DNA of 64,000 nucleotides from Candidatus Borrarchaeum weybense (GCA_019057385.1 JAHQJS010000007.1:248001-312000); one strand, 5' to 3'. Shown: positions 34,901 to 44,912, numbered from the stretch's first letter. Numbers and translations are program-made. The notes: generated by a model not told the origin, from the sequence alone.

Positions 34901-36295
34901 TTGAGACTTATACCAGTTCATGTCGGACTTTTTGGACATATTGATCATGGTAAGACTGCCATAGCTCGTATTCTCTCAGAAAAGATTTCCACTGCTGGCT
35001 TGGACAAACATCCACAGGCTCAAGAAAGAGGTATCTCAATAGATTTGGGATTTACAGCTTTTAATCTAGATCCGTATCGAGTGACATTAGTAGATGCACC
35101 AGGACATGCTGATCTAATTCGAAGTGTAGTTGCAGGTGCGAACATTATAGATGCTGCAATGCTTGTAATTGCAGCTGATGAAGGACCAAAACCGCAAACA
35201 GGGGAACATATCCTAATTTTGGACAGTTTTAGTATCTCAAAAGCACTTATTATTATAAACAAAATTGATCTTGTTGAGAAATCACGTGTTAACGCCGTTG
35301 AAAGATCAATTAAGGCTCTTCTAAAAGGAACAATACTAGAGAATTCACCTATAGTTGGTGTTTCTGCTAAAACAGGAGAAGGTACTAAAAGCATTAAAGA
35401 AGCGTTACTCGAACTTCTTAAAAAACCTGTTCGAGAAGTTAAGGGACCATTCAAAATGCCGATTGACCATGCATTTCATATTAAAGGTGCCGGTACAGTT
35501 ATGACCGGAACGGTTCATCGCGGAACAATAAATATTGGTGAAGTAGCTGAAATAATGCCCTTGGAAATTCAAGGAAAAATAAAATCAATTCAGACATTTG
35601 GCGAAAACCTGCAAAGTGCAGTTGCTGGAGATCGAGTTGGGATAGCAATTCCAGGTGTCCAGGCCAGAGTAATTTACCGAGGTTGCTATTTATGTTCACC
35701 GGGTTCTCTGTCATCGACAGATACAATTTTAGCGCGATTAAAAGTTAACAAATTCTTCAAATTCAACCTTTCTCCTCGTATGAATGTCCATTTAACGATT
35801 GGAACACCAACGGTTGCCGGGGTGATTTATCCTTTCCAAAAAGATGACGATTACAATGTAGTATTAGATCAAGTGAGTGCAAATCACGAGTTTTTTGCAT
35901 ACGTCATTCTTAATTCATTAATTGTCTCAGAATCAGGTGATCCTATTCTTATATCTCGACTAGATCTTCCTCCTACTAACTTACGAATTGCAGCTAGTGG
36001 AAAAGTCATTAATGCGAATCCAAGTGATTTTTCATTATATCAGCTTTCAATTAAGGAAGGAAATATTCGTATTCAGTCTCACAAAGAAGAAGTTATTATT
36101 GATAATTTAGCGCGTTCGCAGTTTGGGGCAAAGAATCTCATCGGTAAACAAGTCGAAACCATAACAGGACGATCAGGAAGGATCATATCATCCTTTGGAG
36201 GAAAAGGTGCTGTAATAGCAAAATTTAGTGAAAGACCGAATGAAAGTGCAATTGTGTATCTTAAAAAATATAAAAGGTATAAATTAGGGACATAA
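34901..36295 (+). CDS. selB: Selenocysteine-specific elongation factor SelB
   Basis: This 464-residue translation GTPase delivers Sec-tRNA to UGA codons that have a SECIS element. G motifs are GHIDHGKT, GISIDLGFT, DAPGHADLI, NKIDLVE and SAKTGEG. The GISIDLGF switch I form is typical of SelB rather than EF-Tu or eIF2-gamma. The TTG start at 34901 gives MRLIPVHVGLFGH. Like other archaeal SelBs it has a short domain IV and no winged-helix repeats. No selenoprotein is evident in this window. Confidence 0.92.
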   Translation: MRLIPVHVGLFGHIDHGKTAIARILSEKISTAGLDKHPQAQERGISIDLGFTAFNLDPYRVTLVDAPGHADLIRSVVAGANIIDAAMLVIAADEGPKPQTGEHILILDSFSISKALIIINKIDLVEKSRVNAVERSIKALLKGTILENSPIVGVSAKTGEGTKSIKEALLELLKKPVREVKGPFKMPIDHAFHIKGAGTVMTGTVHRGTINIGEVAEIMPLEIQGKIKSIQTFGENLQSAVAGDRVGIAIPGVQARVIYRGCYLCSPGSLSSTDTILARLKVNKFFKFNLSPRMNVHLTIGTPTVAGVIYPFQKDDDYNVVLDQVSANHEFFAYVILNSLIVSESGDPILISRLDLPPTNLRIAASGKVINANPSDFSLYQLSIKEGNIRIQSHKEEVIIDNLARSQFGAKNLIGKQVETITGRSGRIISSFGGKGAVIAKFSERPNESAIVYLKKYKRYKLGT

Positions 36296-36335
36296 TTTGA
36301 TACTTAAAAAAACAGTGGTGGTCGTCTTATACAAG

Positions 36336-36341
36336 AAAAAA
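36336..36341 (-). terminator. T-run after micro-ORF copy 2
   Basis: On the minus strand TTTTTT lies 14 bases after the stop codon, and a second run follows at 36306-36312. Such runs end archaeal transcripts, so the unit may be under 120 bases. Confidence 0.4.
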
Positions 36342-36354
36342 CGCTAATGAATGT

Positions 36355-36384
36355 TTACCATGGAAAAGGTATACCTGGATCCAT
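36355..36384 (-). CDS. Nine-codon micro-ORF MDPGIPFPW (family copy 2)
   Basis: On the minus strand the ORF reads ATG GAT CCA GGT ATA CCT TTT then CCA TGG TAA. An AGGAGG (36393-36398) lies exactly eight bases before the ATG, the same distance as in copy 1. It sits in the gap between selB and larA, opposite in direction to both, so it cannot be a leader peptide for either. A frame of 67 codons on the other strand overlaps it and has no support. Confidence 0.55.
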   Translation of the reverse strand: MDPGIPFPW

Positions 36385-36590
36385 TAAGTCATCCTCCTAC
36401 ATATTTTAGCATTTTTATTAAACTTGGAGGGTGGTTTCAAGCAAAACTTATTAAGACCACGCAATTTAGAGACAGATATTTGCTTAAAAAAGAAAATCTT
36501 GTTTCTTTAAAACCAACTAATTATAATAGAGACATCAGTGAAAGTATTAACTAACGAAAAACAACGATATGAACAAAGGAGCAATTTATC

Positions 36591-37853
36591 ATGTATATTA
36601 CAATTAAACTTCCTTATGGAGAATCCTTCTTAAAAACTAAAATACCAACTAAGAACTTAGTCTCTATCCTAAGCATGAAATCAATAAAAGGTCTTGTAAA
36701 CGAGAGAGAGGCTATAATAAATTGCCTGAGATCACCAATAGGGGGTTCCTCACTTCACGATTGTGTTAGCAAAAATGATAAAGTAGTGGTCTTAGTTACA
36801 GATAATACGCGACCGTGCCCAGATAACAGGTTACTTCCTCTAATATTGGCTGAATTAGAAGAAAAAGTATCACGTGAAAATATAACGATAATTGTTGCCG
36901 TTGGATTACATCCACCTTTAGATGAACAACAGTTAATTAAAAAACTAGGTAATGATATTATCAAAAGATATAATGTTGTCAATCATGATGTCAATCAATG
37001 TGTCCATATTGGCATGACATCCCGAGATACTCCAGTTGACATCAACAAAACAGTCGTAGAAGCTGATTTTCGAATTAGTACTGGATTTATCGAACCTCAT
37101 TGGTTTGCTGGTTTTTCCGGTGGTCGTAAAAGCATAGCACCCGGTGTGTTTAGTGTCAGATCAGCTTATAAAAACCATAGTTATAAAATGTTAGACCATC
37201 CAAATTCGGTAGCGGGAATTATAAACGGTAATATTGTTCATGAAGATTTAGTGGAGCAGGCGAGGATGGCTAATCTTAATTTCATAGTTAATGTGATTTT
37301 AAACAAGAATAAAGAAATTACGCATATATTCACTGGAGATCCTATCGAGGCTCATGAGAAAGGATGTGAGATCTCTAAAGATATTGTTGAGGTAAAAGTA
37401 GATCACAAGGTAGATATTACTATTACTTCTAATAACGGAGCCCCATTAGACTTGGATTTGTACCAAACTACCAAAGGTATAAATACTGCTTCTAAAATAA
37501 CCCGTGATGGAGGTATTGTGATTATCGCATCCTCTTGCAGCACAGGAAAAGGTCCAGAGGATTTTATCGATTTGCATGCTTCAGTTAATTCTCCTAAGGA
37601 AGTTCTACAGAAAATAAGACGGGAGGAACCTATTGGACTTCAATGGCAAAACCAAATTTTGGCTCGTGATCAATTAAAGCATGATATTTACCTTGTGTCA
37701 AATCTAGAAGACAATATTGTTAAATCTATGATGATGACACCAATCCGTACGATAGAAGAGGGTTTGGAAAAAGCAATCAAGGTTCTAGGAACTGATGCTG
37801 AAATCGCGGTGATCCCAGAAGGACCATTAGTTGTTCCAGCTCTGGAGAATTAA
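36591..37853 (+). CDS. larA: LarA-like nickel-pincer lactate racemase family
   Basis: This 420-residue protein resembles LarA, which interconverts D- and L-lactate with a nickel-pincer nucleotide. Family motifs are VTDNTRPCPDNRLLP, VGLHPPLDE, and the lysine-bearing WFAGFSGGRKSIAPG. LarA relatives also racemise other 2-hydroxy acids, so lactate is not certain. The genes that make the cofactor (larB, larC, larE) are not in this window. AAAGGAG precedes the ATG at 36591. Confidence 0.87.
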   Translation: MYITIKLPYGESFLKTKIPTKNLVSILSMKSIKGLVNEREAIINCLRSPIGGSSLHDCVSKNDKVVVLVTDNTRPCPDNRLLPLILAELEEKVSRENITIIVAVGLHPPLDEQQLIKKLGNDIIKRYNVVNHDVNQCVHIGMTSRDTPVDINKTVVEADFRISTGFIEPHWFAGFSGGRKSIAPGVFSVRSAYKNHSYKMLDHPNSVAGIINGNIVHEDLVEQARMANLNFIVNVILNKNKEITHIFTGDPIEAHEKGCEISKDIVEVKVDHKVDITITSNNGAPLDLDLYQTTKGINTASKITRDGGIVIIASSCSTGKGPEDFIDLHASVNSPKEVLQKIRREEPIGLQWQNQILARDQLKHDIYLVSNLEDNIVKSMMMTPIRTIEEGLEKAIKVLGTDAEIAVIPEGPLVVPALEN

Positions 37854-37973
37854 GATAAGAAGGTTTTCTCATTAGCATATATAAATTCTTATTGATGCAA
37901 TGTTAACTCTTTGCTTTCATTATAGCAGTTTCATAATCTTTTTGAATCAATTTGATAATTTAATTTTGGAGGT

Positions 37974-39638
37974 ATGACACTGGACGACATAATTTCCACA
38001 GATGTTCTTGTAGTAGGCGCGGGAGGAGCAGGTATTCGTGCAGCACTGGAAGCTTCAAAGTATGCAGAAATAGACGTGACTCTGATTGCAAAAACGTTAC
38101 CTGGGAAAAGTGGCTGTACCGTCATGGCTGAAGGTGGTTACAATGCAGCACTATGCAATGTTGATTCGGCGGATAGTATCGAATCCCATTTTCAGGATAC
38201 GGTTTCGGGAGGATCTTACGTAAATAATGAACGACTCGTACGTATTTTGGTAGAAAATGCCCCTGCTCGTATTTTGGAGTTGGAAAATAACGGTGCATTG
38301 TTTTACAGAACTTCTGAGGGTAAAATCGATCAAAGAGCATTTGGTCGTCAAAGTTATAAAAGGACCTGTTACTCTGGTGATCGCACAGGCGGGGAAATTA
38401 TGGTTACCTTAGTGGATCTATTGCGATCAAGTAATGTTCGCTTTATTAGAGGTGCAGCTGTCGATCTCCTATTAGATGGAAATAAAGTAACTGGTGTAGC
38501 GGCTTTCAATCCAGAAGGCGCAAAGTTTTTCTTAATCCGATCTAAAACTGTCATACTGGCGACGGGCGGTGGCTGTCGGATATATAAAGTAACTACAAAC
38601 TCCTTTCAAGGTACTGGAGACGGATATGCTATCGGATACCGTGCTGGTGCTGAATTGATCGGTATGGAGTTTATTCAATTTCATCCGACAGGTATGGTTT
38701 TCCCAGACTCCGCCAAAGGTATTCTAGTGACGGAAGCAGTGCGTGCAGAAGGAGGTATTCTTTTGAACAACTTGGGTGAGCGGTTTATGGAGAAATATGC
38801 CCCCGACAGGATGGAATTAGCAGGAAGAGATGTTGTTGCTCGTGCTATCTATAGAGAAATTCGTGCTGGGCGGCATACACCTCATAATGGAGTTTATCTT
38901 TCTCTTCAAAACTTATCTCCTGATTTCATAGAAGAACGTCTTCCTCAGACTTTAGAACAGTTTAGAGACTTATCAGGGGTTGATATTACTAAGGAACAAA
39001 TGGAAGTTTCGCCGACAGCACATCATGTAATGGGTGGACTTCACATATCTGAAAAGACGGAAACAACTATAAAAGGACTCTTTGCAGCCGGAGAAGTAAC
39101 TGGAGGAATTCATGGAGCAAATAGATTGGGTGGAAACTCTCTTGCAGACCTTCAAGTTTTCGGATACATAGCTGGACATAATGCTGCCCAATATTCACTT
39201 GAATCATCACTGGGCAAAATACCTGATGAACAAATTACTCAAATTCATAAGGTGGTAATCTCCCCCCTGCAATCCAAGCAAGATGGAATGCGCCCTTCTC
39301 AAATCAGACATAACTTAGAGGAATTAATGTGGACAAAAGTTGGTATCCTTAGGAATAAGAAAAACTTAACACAGGCCTTAGAGAATATTCAAAGATTAAA
39401 ATCGATACCCATGAAAATAGTTAACCAAAACACCACATACGCTTATGAACAGCTTGAAGCTTTACAAGTTAGGAACATGCTAATAGTTGCAGAAATAGTA
39501 GTTAAGGCAGCCCTTTTCAGAGAAGAGAGTCGAGGTGCACATTTCCGAGAAGATTTTCCTGAAACACTCCCATCATGGAGGAAAAATATAATAATCTCGA
39601 AGGAAAACATTCATACAGTTCCTGTTGTGGTTTTGTAG
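37974..39638 (+). CDS. tfrA: Fumarate reductase/succinate dehydrogenase flavoprotein, TfrA-like
   Basis: This 554-residue FAD enzyme reduces fumarate or oxidises succinate. It has the dinucleotide fold VVGAGGAGIRAALEA, the active-site region IQFHPTGMVF, and HGANRLGGNSLADLQVFG near the C-terminus. The segment that carries the FAD-linking histidine in SdhA reads KSGCTVMAEGG, with no histidine, so FAD is probably not covalently bound, as in thiol-driven Tfr. The GGAGGT at 37968-37973 touches the ATG at 37974; a CTG at 37980 would have better spacing. The stop is adjacent to the tfrB start. Confidence 0.91.
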   Translation: MTLDDIISTDVLVVGAGGAGIRAALEASKYAEIDVTLIAKTLPGKSGCTVMAEGGYNAALCNVDSADSIESHFQDTVSGGSYVNNERLVRILVENAPARILELENNGALFYRTSEGKIDQRAFGRQSYKRTCYSGDRTGGEIMVTLVDLLRSSNVRFIRGAAVDLLLDGNKVTGVAAFNPEGAKFFLIRSKTVILATGGGCRIYKVTTNSFQGTGDGYAIGYRAGAELIGMEFIQFHPTGMVFPDSAKGILVTEAVRAEGGILLNNLGERFMEKYAPDRMELAGRDVVARAIYREIRAGRHTPHNGVYLSLQNLSPDFIEERLPQTLEQFRDLSGVDITKEQMEVSPTAHHVMGGLHISEKTETTIKGLFAAGEVTGGIHGANRLGGNSLADLQVFGYIAGHNAAQYSLESSLGKIPDEQITQIHKVVISPLQSKQDGMRPSQIRHNLEELMWTKVGILRNKKNLTQALENIQRLKSIPMKIVNQNTTYAYEQLEALQVRNMLIVAEIVVKAALFREESRGAHFREDFPETLPSWRKNIIISKENIHTVPVVVL

Positions 39639-41180
39639 ATGAAAGAAACAGTTAAATTAAAAATTTGGCGATTTGACCCCCAGAAGGAAACTCATGGTCA
39701 TTGGCAAGATTTTGAAGTTCCATATAACGAAGGGATGAGGGTGCTCGATGCACTGTGGCACATCTATGAAGAGATCGACCCTACCCTTGCGTTTCGGTTT
39801 GGATGTCGCGCTGGGCAGTGCGGCTCATGTGCTATGATAATTAATGGCAAACCAGAACTTTCCTGCAAAACTGAATTATTACCCGACAAGGAATATGCTT
39901 TGGAACCGCTCCCTACCTTTGCAATTACCAAAGATTTGGCTGTTGATTTCACAGAACCTTTCGAGAAAATGAAAGAAATACGTTCAGATTTTGCAAAAGC
40001 GTCTGAAGAAGCACAAACCTTCACTATGGATGAAATAAAGGACTTACTAGAGTATCATAAATGCATAGAATGTTATAATTGCATTGCTGCATGCCCAAGC
40101 GTGGCTGAAAGTTGGAATGAATTTATGGGACCAGCTTATATGCGAAAATATGCCCAAGTTCAGTTTGATCCAAGACGTAATAAAGATGTTTTTGAAAAGG
40201 CCCTTGAAAATGGGCTATTTCGATGTACCACCTGCAAAGCCTGTGTTGAAGCATGCCCCAAAGATATCGATCTAGCTCACAAAGCGATTGAAAAACTGCG
40301 ATCAGTTGTGGTTAAACACGGTCTTGGTCCCTTAGAAGGACAAAAAGAATTCATTGAACGCGTTAGATCGTACGGTAAGGCAGTTACTATTGAAAAGCAA
40401 CCGTTGACAGGAGAGGATGGCCAATTTGGTGAATACGTTGGTGAGGGCGAACCTGTTATCTTTTTTACCGGTTGTATGATGGATTTACGCCTCCAAAAAA
40501 TCGGTAAAGATTTAATAGATGTGTTGAACGAACTTGGCTATCAAGTGATTATTCCAACAGATCAAGTATGTTGTGGTAGCCCAGCCATACGTTCTGGTGA
40601 TTTTGAATTAGGTATTCACCAATTTAAGAAAAATGTGGAAATTTTAGAACGATATGGGGTTAAAGATGTAATTGTAGGTTGTCCTGGTTGCGGAATTACC
40701 TTAAAAGATGACTATTCAAGATGGGCAAAGGAAATTCTTAAACGATCGCTTAAATTTAAAACCTATGATATAAATGAATTTATTTACGAAAAAGTAATGA
40801 AAATGCCCCCTCCAGAAAACCCCCTTGAACTAAAAGTAACTTATCACGACCCATGCCACTTAAATCGAGGTCAGGGGGTAAAACAGGAACCCCGTGATTT
40901 GATTAAATTTACAGGCGCGGAAATAGTGGAAATGAAAGAAGCGGATCGTTGCTGTGGCGCGGGCGGAGGAGTACGTGCTGGCATAAGAGATTTTTCTAGG
41001 TTAATTGCTTCAAGAAAAGCTCAACACATAAAGGAAACGAAAGCTGAAGCTATTGTCACTCCATGCCCATTCTGTATTTTTCAATTGAAAGAATTAGTGA
41101 AAAATGAAGGAATAGACATGGAGGTAGTGCATACTGCTACTTTATTAAATCGTTTGCTTTGTAAATCCAGTAAAAATTAG
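39639..41180 (+). CDS. tfrB: Fumarate reductase iron-sulfur/CCG subunit, TfrB-like
   Basis: This 513-residue protein has a [2Fe-2S] domain (FGCRAGQCGSCAM), two [4Fe-4S] motifs (CIECYNCIAACP and CTTCKACVEACP) and two CCG domains (CCGSPAIRSG with VGCPGCG; YHDPCHL with CCGAGGG and CPFC). This is the TfrB layout, where the HdrD-like part oxidises CoM-SH and CoB-SH. Whether this organism makes those thiols is unknown, although comDE at the right edge makes a coenzyme M precursor. Another thiol or a quinone is possible. Confidence 0.93.
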   Translation: MKETVKLKIWRFDPQKETHGHWQDFEVPYNEGMRVLDALWHIYEEIDPTLAFRFGCRAGQCGSCAMIINGKPELSCKTELLPDKEYALEPLPTFAITKDLAVDFTEPFEKMKEIRSDFAKASEEAQTFTMDEIKDLLEYHKCIECYNCIAACPSVAESWNEFMGPAYMRKYAQVQFDPRRNKDVFEKALENGLFRCTTCKACVEACPKDIDLAHKAIEKLRSVVVKHGLGPLEGQKEFIERVRSYGKAVTIEKQPLTGEDGQFGEYVGEGEPVIFFTGCMMDLRLQKIGKDLIDVLNELGYQVIIPTDQVCCGSPAIRSGDFELGIHQFKKNVEILERYGVKDVIVGCPGCGITLKDDYSRWAKEILKRSLKFKTYDINEFIYEKVMKMPPPENPLELKVTYHDPCHLNRGQGVKQEPRDLIKFTGAEIVEMKEADRCCGAGGGVRAGIRDFSRLIASRKAQHIKETKAEAIVTPCPFCIFQLKELVKNEGIDMEVVHTATLLNRLLCKSSKN

Positions 41181-41222
41181 CCAAACATAAAAGATTATAC
41201 TTTTTTGCTAACCCTCTGAAGG

Positions 41223-42587
41223 TCACCATCCTAAGATGCTCGATATAAAAAGGATATACAAAAACACTAGCGTGAAATTGAGAGCACTCAGTATACCTCC
41301 GACTCTCATAAAATCAAGGAAAGAAAACTTGATCTTTTCTCTTTTAAACATGAGGAAAATGAGCACGGAATTTACGCCGCCAAGAGGGCTTAAAATATCT
41401 CCTAAATTCACGGCAAGGATTACAGACCATATAACAGATGCTGGGGTTGTTATTCCTGCTGATGCAACTACCGATGGGATAATGTACAACAACATTAATG
41501 CAATACTGACGCTATCAACAAAAGCCGCAATTACTCCACTAGTCACGATTAATGTAAGCCAAATGAGAATCTTATTCCCTCCCGAAAGCCTTCCTATGGC
41601 TTCCCCTATCAGATTTAACAAACCAACACTCGCAACTCCTCCTACAATTATGAAAACACCAAAGAAAAAGATTATTGTGCTCCAATCTATGCGTTTTATG
41701 ATCTTATCTATGTTAGAATATTCCCCGGTAATAAGGATTAGGGTAATTGAACCTATTAATGCAATCAAGAAGAATGGAATTCCTAAAAATCCTGCAAGAA
41801 TAAATCCTATAATTAGTGCTGCAAAGAAGAGAAAGAATCTTTTTACCAAAGCAGTATTCTTTACCACATCTGCAGCTTCTAGTGCGAGTATAATTTCAAT
41901 TTCACTTTCTGTAATGCATTCCCCGACGCAAACAAACCTATCACGGACTAGATGCTTACCTATAACTAAGTTAATCCCAAAAATTAGTAATGAAAAAGGA
42001 AAAGCAATCAATAGAAATCTATCATATGAAAGATAATATTCTGGTGCGAAAGAGAAGTTTGATGCTATGATAATATTCGTTAGACTGCTAGTTATTGAGG
42101 CACAACTAGCAGCATTCGAAGACACGACTTCAGTTAAAAGGAAAGGCATAGGATCAAGTTTCATATTTTTAACTAAAACCAATGTAATGCCGCCTACGAT
42201 CAAAAAAGCAGATTCATCTCCCAAAAACGCTGATAAAATAAAAACAAGTGCATTTGTATAGAACAAAATCTTCTCCGTGTCCCCTTTCGTAAGTTTTATG
42301 ATCGTTACAGTTAAATAATTAAGTATTCCAGAACTTTTTGAGACTTCTACGATGACTAAAAGAGATAGGATTATAATAATGGCACCCCAATCCACGAGTT
42401 CAGTAAGAACCTCTTTTTCAGTGAAAATTTCAGTTCCAGCAAAGAAATAGATATATGCAACAGTCATGGTGACTGCTGCTCCACCAATAGCAACTAGCGT
42501 TTTGTTTATTTTGTCAGAAGCAATAAGAATATATGCAATGATCATAATTACTGTAAAAGGAATCATAACAAGCAAATATGCCACCAA
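41223..42587 (-). CDS. ArsB/NhaD/CitT-superfamily ion permease
   Basis: This 454-residue protein has about eleven helices and resembles ion-transporter proteins of the ArsB/NhaD/OCA2 group. The two-fold repeat includes FLGDESAFLIVGGI, ASCASITSSLTNIIIA and FVDSVSIALMLLYI, where the superfamily carries ion-binding residues. It could export arsenite, exchange Na+/H+ or carry a dicarboxylate. The last would suit its position between tfrAB and sucCD, but that is inference. The start is a TTG or the next GTG; neither has a strong ribosome binding site. Confidence 0.86.
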   Translation of the reverse strand: MVAYLLVMIPFTVIMIIAYILIASDKINKTLVAIGGAAVTMTVAYIYFFAGTEIFTEKEVLTELVDWGAIIIILSLLVIVEVSKSSGILNYLTVTIIKLTKGDTEKILFYTNALVFILSAFLGDESAFLIVGGITLVLVKNMKLDPMPFLLTEVVSSNAASCASITSSLTNIIIASNFSFAPEYYLSYDRFLLIAFPFSLLIFGINLVIGKHLVRDRFVCVGECITESEIEIILALEAADVVKNTALVKRFFLFFAALIIGFILAGFLGIPFFLIALIGSITLILITGEYSNIDKIIKRIDWSTIIFFFGVFIIVGGVASVGLLNLIGEAIGRLSGGNKILIWLTLIVTSGVIAAFVDSVSIALMLLYIIPSVVASAGITTPASVIWSVILAVNLGDILSPLGGVNSVLIFLMFKREKIKFSFLDFMRVGGILSALNFTLVFLYILFISSILGW

Positions 42588-42829
42588 TGATTTCTAGTTA
42601 TTTTTATCCAATCAAAATGGATTAGAGAGATAATTTGAACATCTTTAATTCAAAGGGTTTTGTCCCTGACGGATTGGGCAGATAGATATTCATTTCAAAA
42701 TATATTGATTATTTTGCAGAGTTATTATTTCAGTTTATTTTATGAATTCTTATATTCTAAATTGTCTATATTATTTGTTTTAAATAGAATTCAGAATCTC
42801 TTCATTTAGGAAGAGTTGGAGAGAATCGG

Positions 42830-43651
42830 TTGGACGAATTAGTCGAATTAACTAATGCTCTTAAAGACCTTGGCCTCACAGAATACGAGGCAAAAGCTTA
42901 CATAACTCTAGTTAGATTAAACAGTGGTAATGCTAGTGAAATTGCACATGAATCTGATGTTCCACGTCCAAAAATATACGAGACTCTAAGTGAATTGGAA
43001 AAAAAAGATTTAGTTGAGATTCAATACGGAAAACCTCGACGTTATAGACCAACAACCCCAGAAGTAGCAATAGAAAAACTAGCTCAAAGATATCACGATG
43101 CGACAGATCTTGCGATTAAGGAACTTAAGAGTTTGAAAAAAATTGAAACTGGTCGTCCTGAAGAAATTATATGGACTCTTCGGGGAGGAGAACAAATTGT
43201 TAATCGAATACAAGCAATGCTTCCAAGTGCTAAATCTGAAATTATTATGGGTATTCCTATTGAGGATCTTCCTTTATTTATCGAAACAATTTCGGATTTA
43301 TGCTCTCAAGGTATTAGAATAAGACTTACTTTTGGAAAAGATGACCTCCCAAGACTGACTGCACTCCCGTTAGATCCAAATCTAGAAGTAGGAATTATCC
43401 CAATCACACTTCCAGATGAAAATGCTCTGCCGTTTACACATCCTGGTCGCCATATAATACCGCCAGGCTCACGCATTGTCGTAATAGATGAAAATGAGAT
43501 TTTATTTACATTTCCTAGTGTTCAAGAAAGTGAGTTTGGGATATGGGCAAAGAGCCCCGGGCTTGTGTTTATTTTTAAATTCTTTTATGAACAATTTTGG
43601 AATTTTGCTATTCCATTAGAAGAAAGACTTAAAAAAACGGATTTAAGTTAA
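42830..43651 (+). CDS. TrmB-family transcriptional regulator
   Basis: This 273-residue protein has an N-terminal winged helix (LKDLGLTEYEAKAYITLVRL, then DVPRPKIYETLSELEKKDLV) and a phospholipase D-like sensor domain. It starts at a TTG preceded by ggaga. It is a paralogue of the regulator at 12.6-13.4 kb but has no copy of the 24-bp palindrome nearby. It lies 115 bp ahead of sucCD and may control them. Confidence 0.9.
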   Translation: MDELVELTNALKDLGLTEYEAKAYITLVRLNSGNASEIAHESDVPRPKIYETLSELEKKDLVEIQYGKPRRYRPTTPEVAIEKLAQRYHDATDLAIKELKSLKKIETGRPEEIIWTLRGGEQIVNRIQAMLPSAKSEIIMGIPIEDLPLFIETISDLCSQGIRIRLTFGKDDLPRLTALPLDPNLEVGIIPITLPDENALPFTHPGRHIIPPGSRIVVIDENEILFTFPSVQESEFGIWAKSPGLVFIFKFFYEQFWNFAIPLEERLKKTDLS

Positions 43652-43766
43652 GGTTTACATACGTAAATATAATAAATTTCTTGGAGAATCGTAAGCTAAT
43701 AATGAAAAAATATTTCTATTTCTCAGTTCTCATTAAATTTATTTCAAGTTAAGGAGATAATTCACG

Positions 43767-44912
43767 ATGAAATTGCATGAGTATGAAGCTAAAAAGATAT
43801 TTGCTGAGTATGGCGTCCCTGTTCCAAACGGCGAAATAGCATCTAATTCTGATGAGGTTAAAGCAATCGCTGATCGTCTAAATAGACCAGTGGTTGTCAA
43901 ATCGCAAATTTTAGTTTCTGGGAGAGGCAAAGCAGGCGGAATTAAAATTGCTGAAAAATCAGAAGACGCAAAAACTGTGAGCCAAAGTATTCTGGGTATG
44001 AATATTAAGGGACTCACAGTCGAAAAAGTTCTGGTGGAAGAGAGGCTCAATATTGCTAAAGAGTTTTATTTGAGCATCATTGTAGATCGCAGTGCACGGA
44101 GCTATGTAACCATTACCGCAAAAGAAGGTGGCGTAGATATTGAGCAATTAGCATTAGAAAAGCCTGATCAAATACTCAAAGTTTACATCCAGCCGTACTT
44201 TGGAATTCGAACTTTTGAAGTAAGAAAACTCGCGCAATTTCTTACATCCTCAAGAGAATTACAGAAAGAGATTATTTCTATAATAAACAAGTTTTTTGAA
44301 GTTGTTACTGCATATGACTGCGAACTTATTGAAAGTAATCCGTTGGTATTGACAAAAGAGGGTAAAATTATCGCCGCAGACGCACGAATGATTATTGACG
44401 ACAATTCTTTGTTTCGACATCCTCAATTACAGGATAAGGCTAAAGAAGAGTTACGTGATCTTACTGAGTTTGAATTAAGAGCTAAGGAATTTGGTTTTAG
44501 TTATGTTGATCTTGATGGCAATATTGGAATCATAGCTAATGGAGCTGGCTTGACAATGGCTTCAATGGACATAATTGATTTTTATGGTGGAAGGCCAGCA
44601 AATTTCCTAGATATTGGTGGTGGTGCTCGTGCTGAAAGAATGCTAGAGGCAACAAAATTACTTTTAGAGAACCCTAGAGTAAAAGGTATCCTTGTAAATA
44701 TACTTGGAGGAATTACACGCGGTGATGAAGTAGCACAGGGAATTGTGGACGCGCTTAAAATCACAGCTGTAAATAAGCCGATTGTAATTCGTCTCGTGGG
44801 AACAAGAGAAAAAGAAGGACAAAAAATTCTGGAAGAAGCAGGTATTGAATATCTTAAATCTATGGAAACGGCAGCTAAAAGAATAGTAGAACTTGTCGGT
44901 AGCGGAGGATAA
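43767..44912 (+). CDS. sucC: Succinyl-CoA ligase (ADP-forming) beta subunit
   Basis: The 381-residue ATP-grasp subunit binds nucleotide. The N-terminus MKLHEYEAKKIFAEYGVPVP is the family hallmark; KSQILVSGRGKAGGIK is the ATP-binding loop and NILGGITRGDEVA closes the phosphate site. It works with the next gene to couple succinyl-CoA cleavage to ATP. AAGGAGA precedes the ATG. Confidence 0.94.
   Translation: MKLHEYEAKKIFAEYGVPVPNGEIASNSDEVKAIADRLNRPVVVKSQILVSGRGKAGGIKIAEKSEDAKTVSQSILGMNIKGLTVEKVLVEERLNIAKEFYLSIIVDRSARSYVTITAKEGGVDIEQLALEKPDQILKVYIQPYFGIRTFEVRKLAQFLTSSRELQKEIISIINKFFEVVTAYDCELIESNPLVLTKEGKIIAADARMIIDDNSLFRHPQLQDKAKEELRDLTEFELRAKEFGFSYVDLDGNIGIIANGAGLTMASMDIIDFYGGRPANFLDIGGGARAERMLEATKLLLENPRVKGILVNILGGITRGDEVAQGIVDALKITAVNKPIVIRLVGTREKEGQKILEEAGIEYLKSMETAAKRIVELVGSGG

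Noticed and set aside
36351..36554. 67-codon plus-strand ORF between selB and larA
   Set aside because: It has no ribosome binding site or recognisable content, and it overlaps the better supported micro-ORF on the other strand.
41236..42036. 266-codon ORF on the plus strand opposite the permease gene
   Set aside because: It is the mirror of a clear eleven-helix protein; its composition is low in glycine and rich in Lys, Thr and Ile, without any motif.
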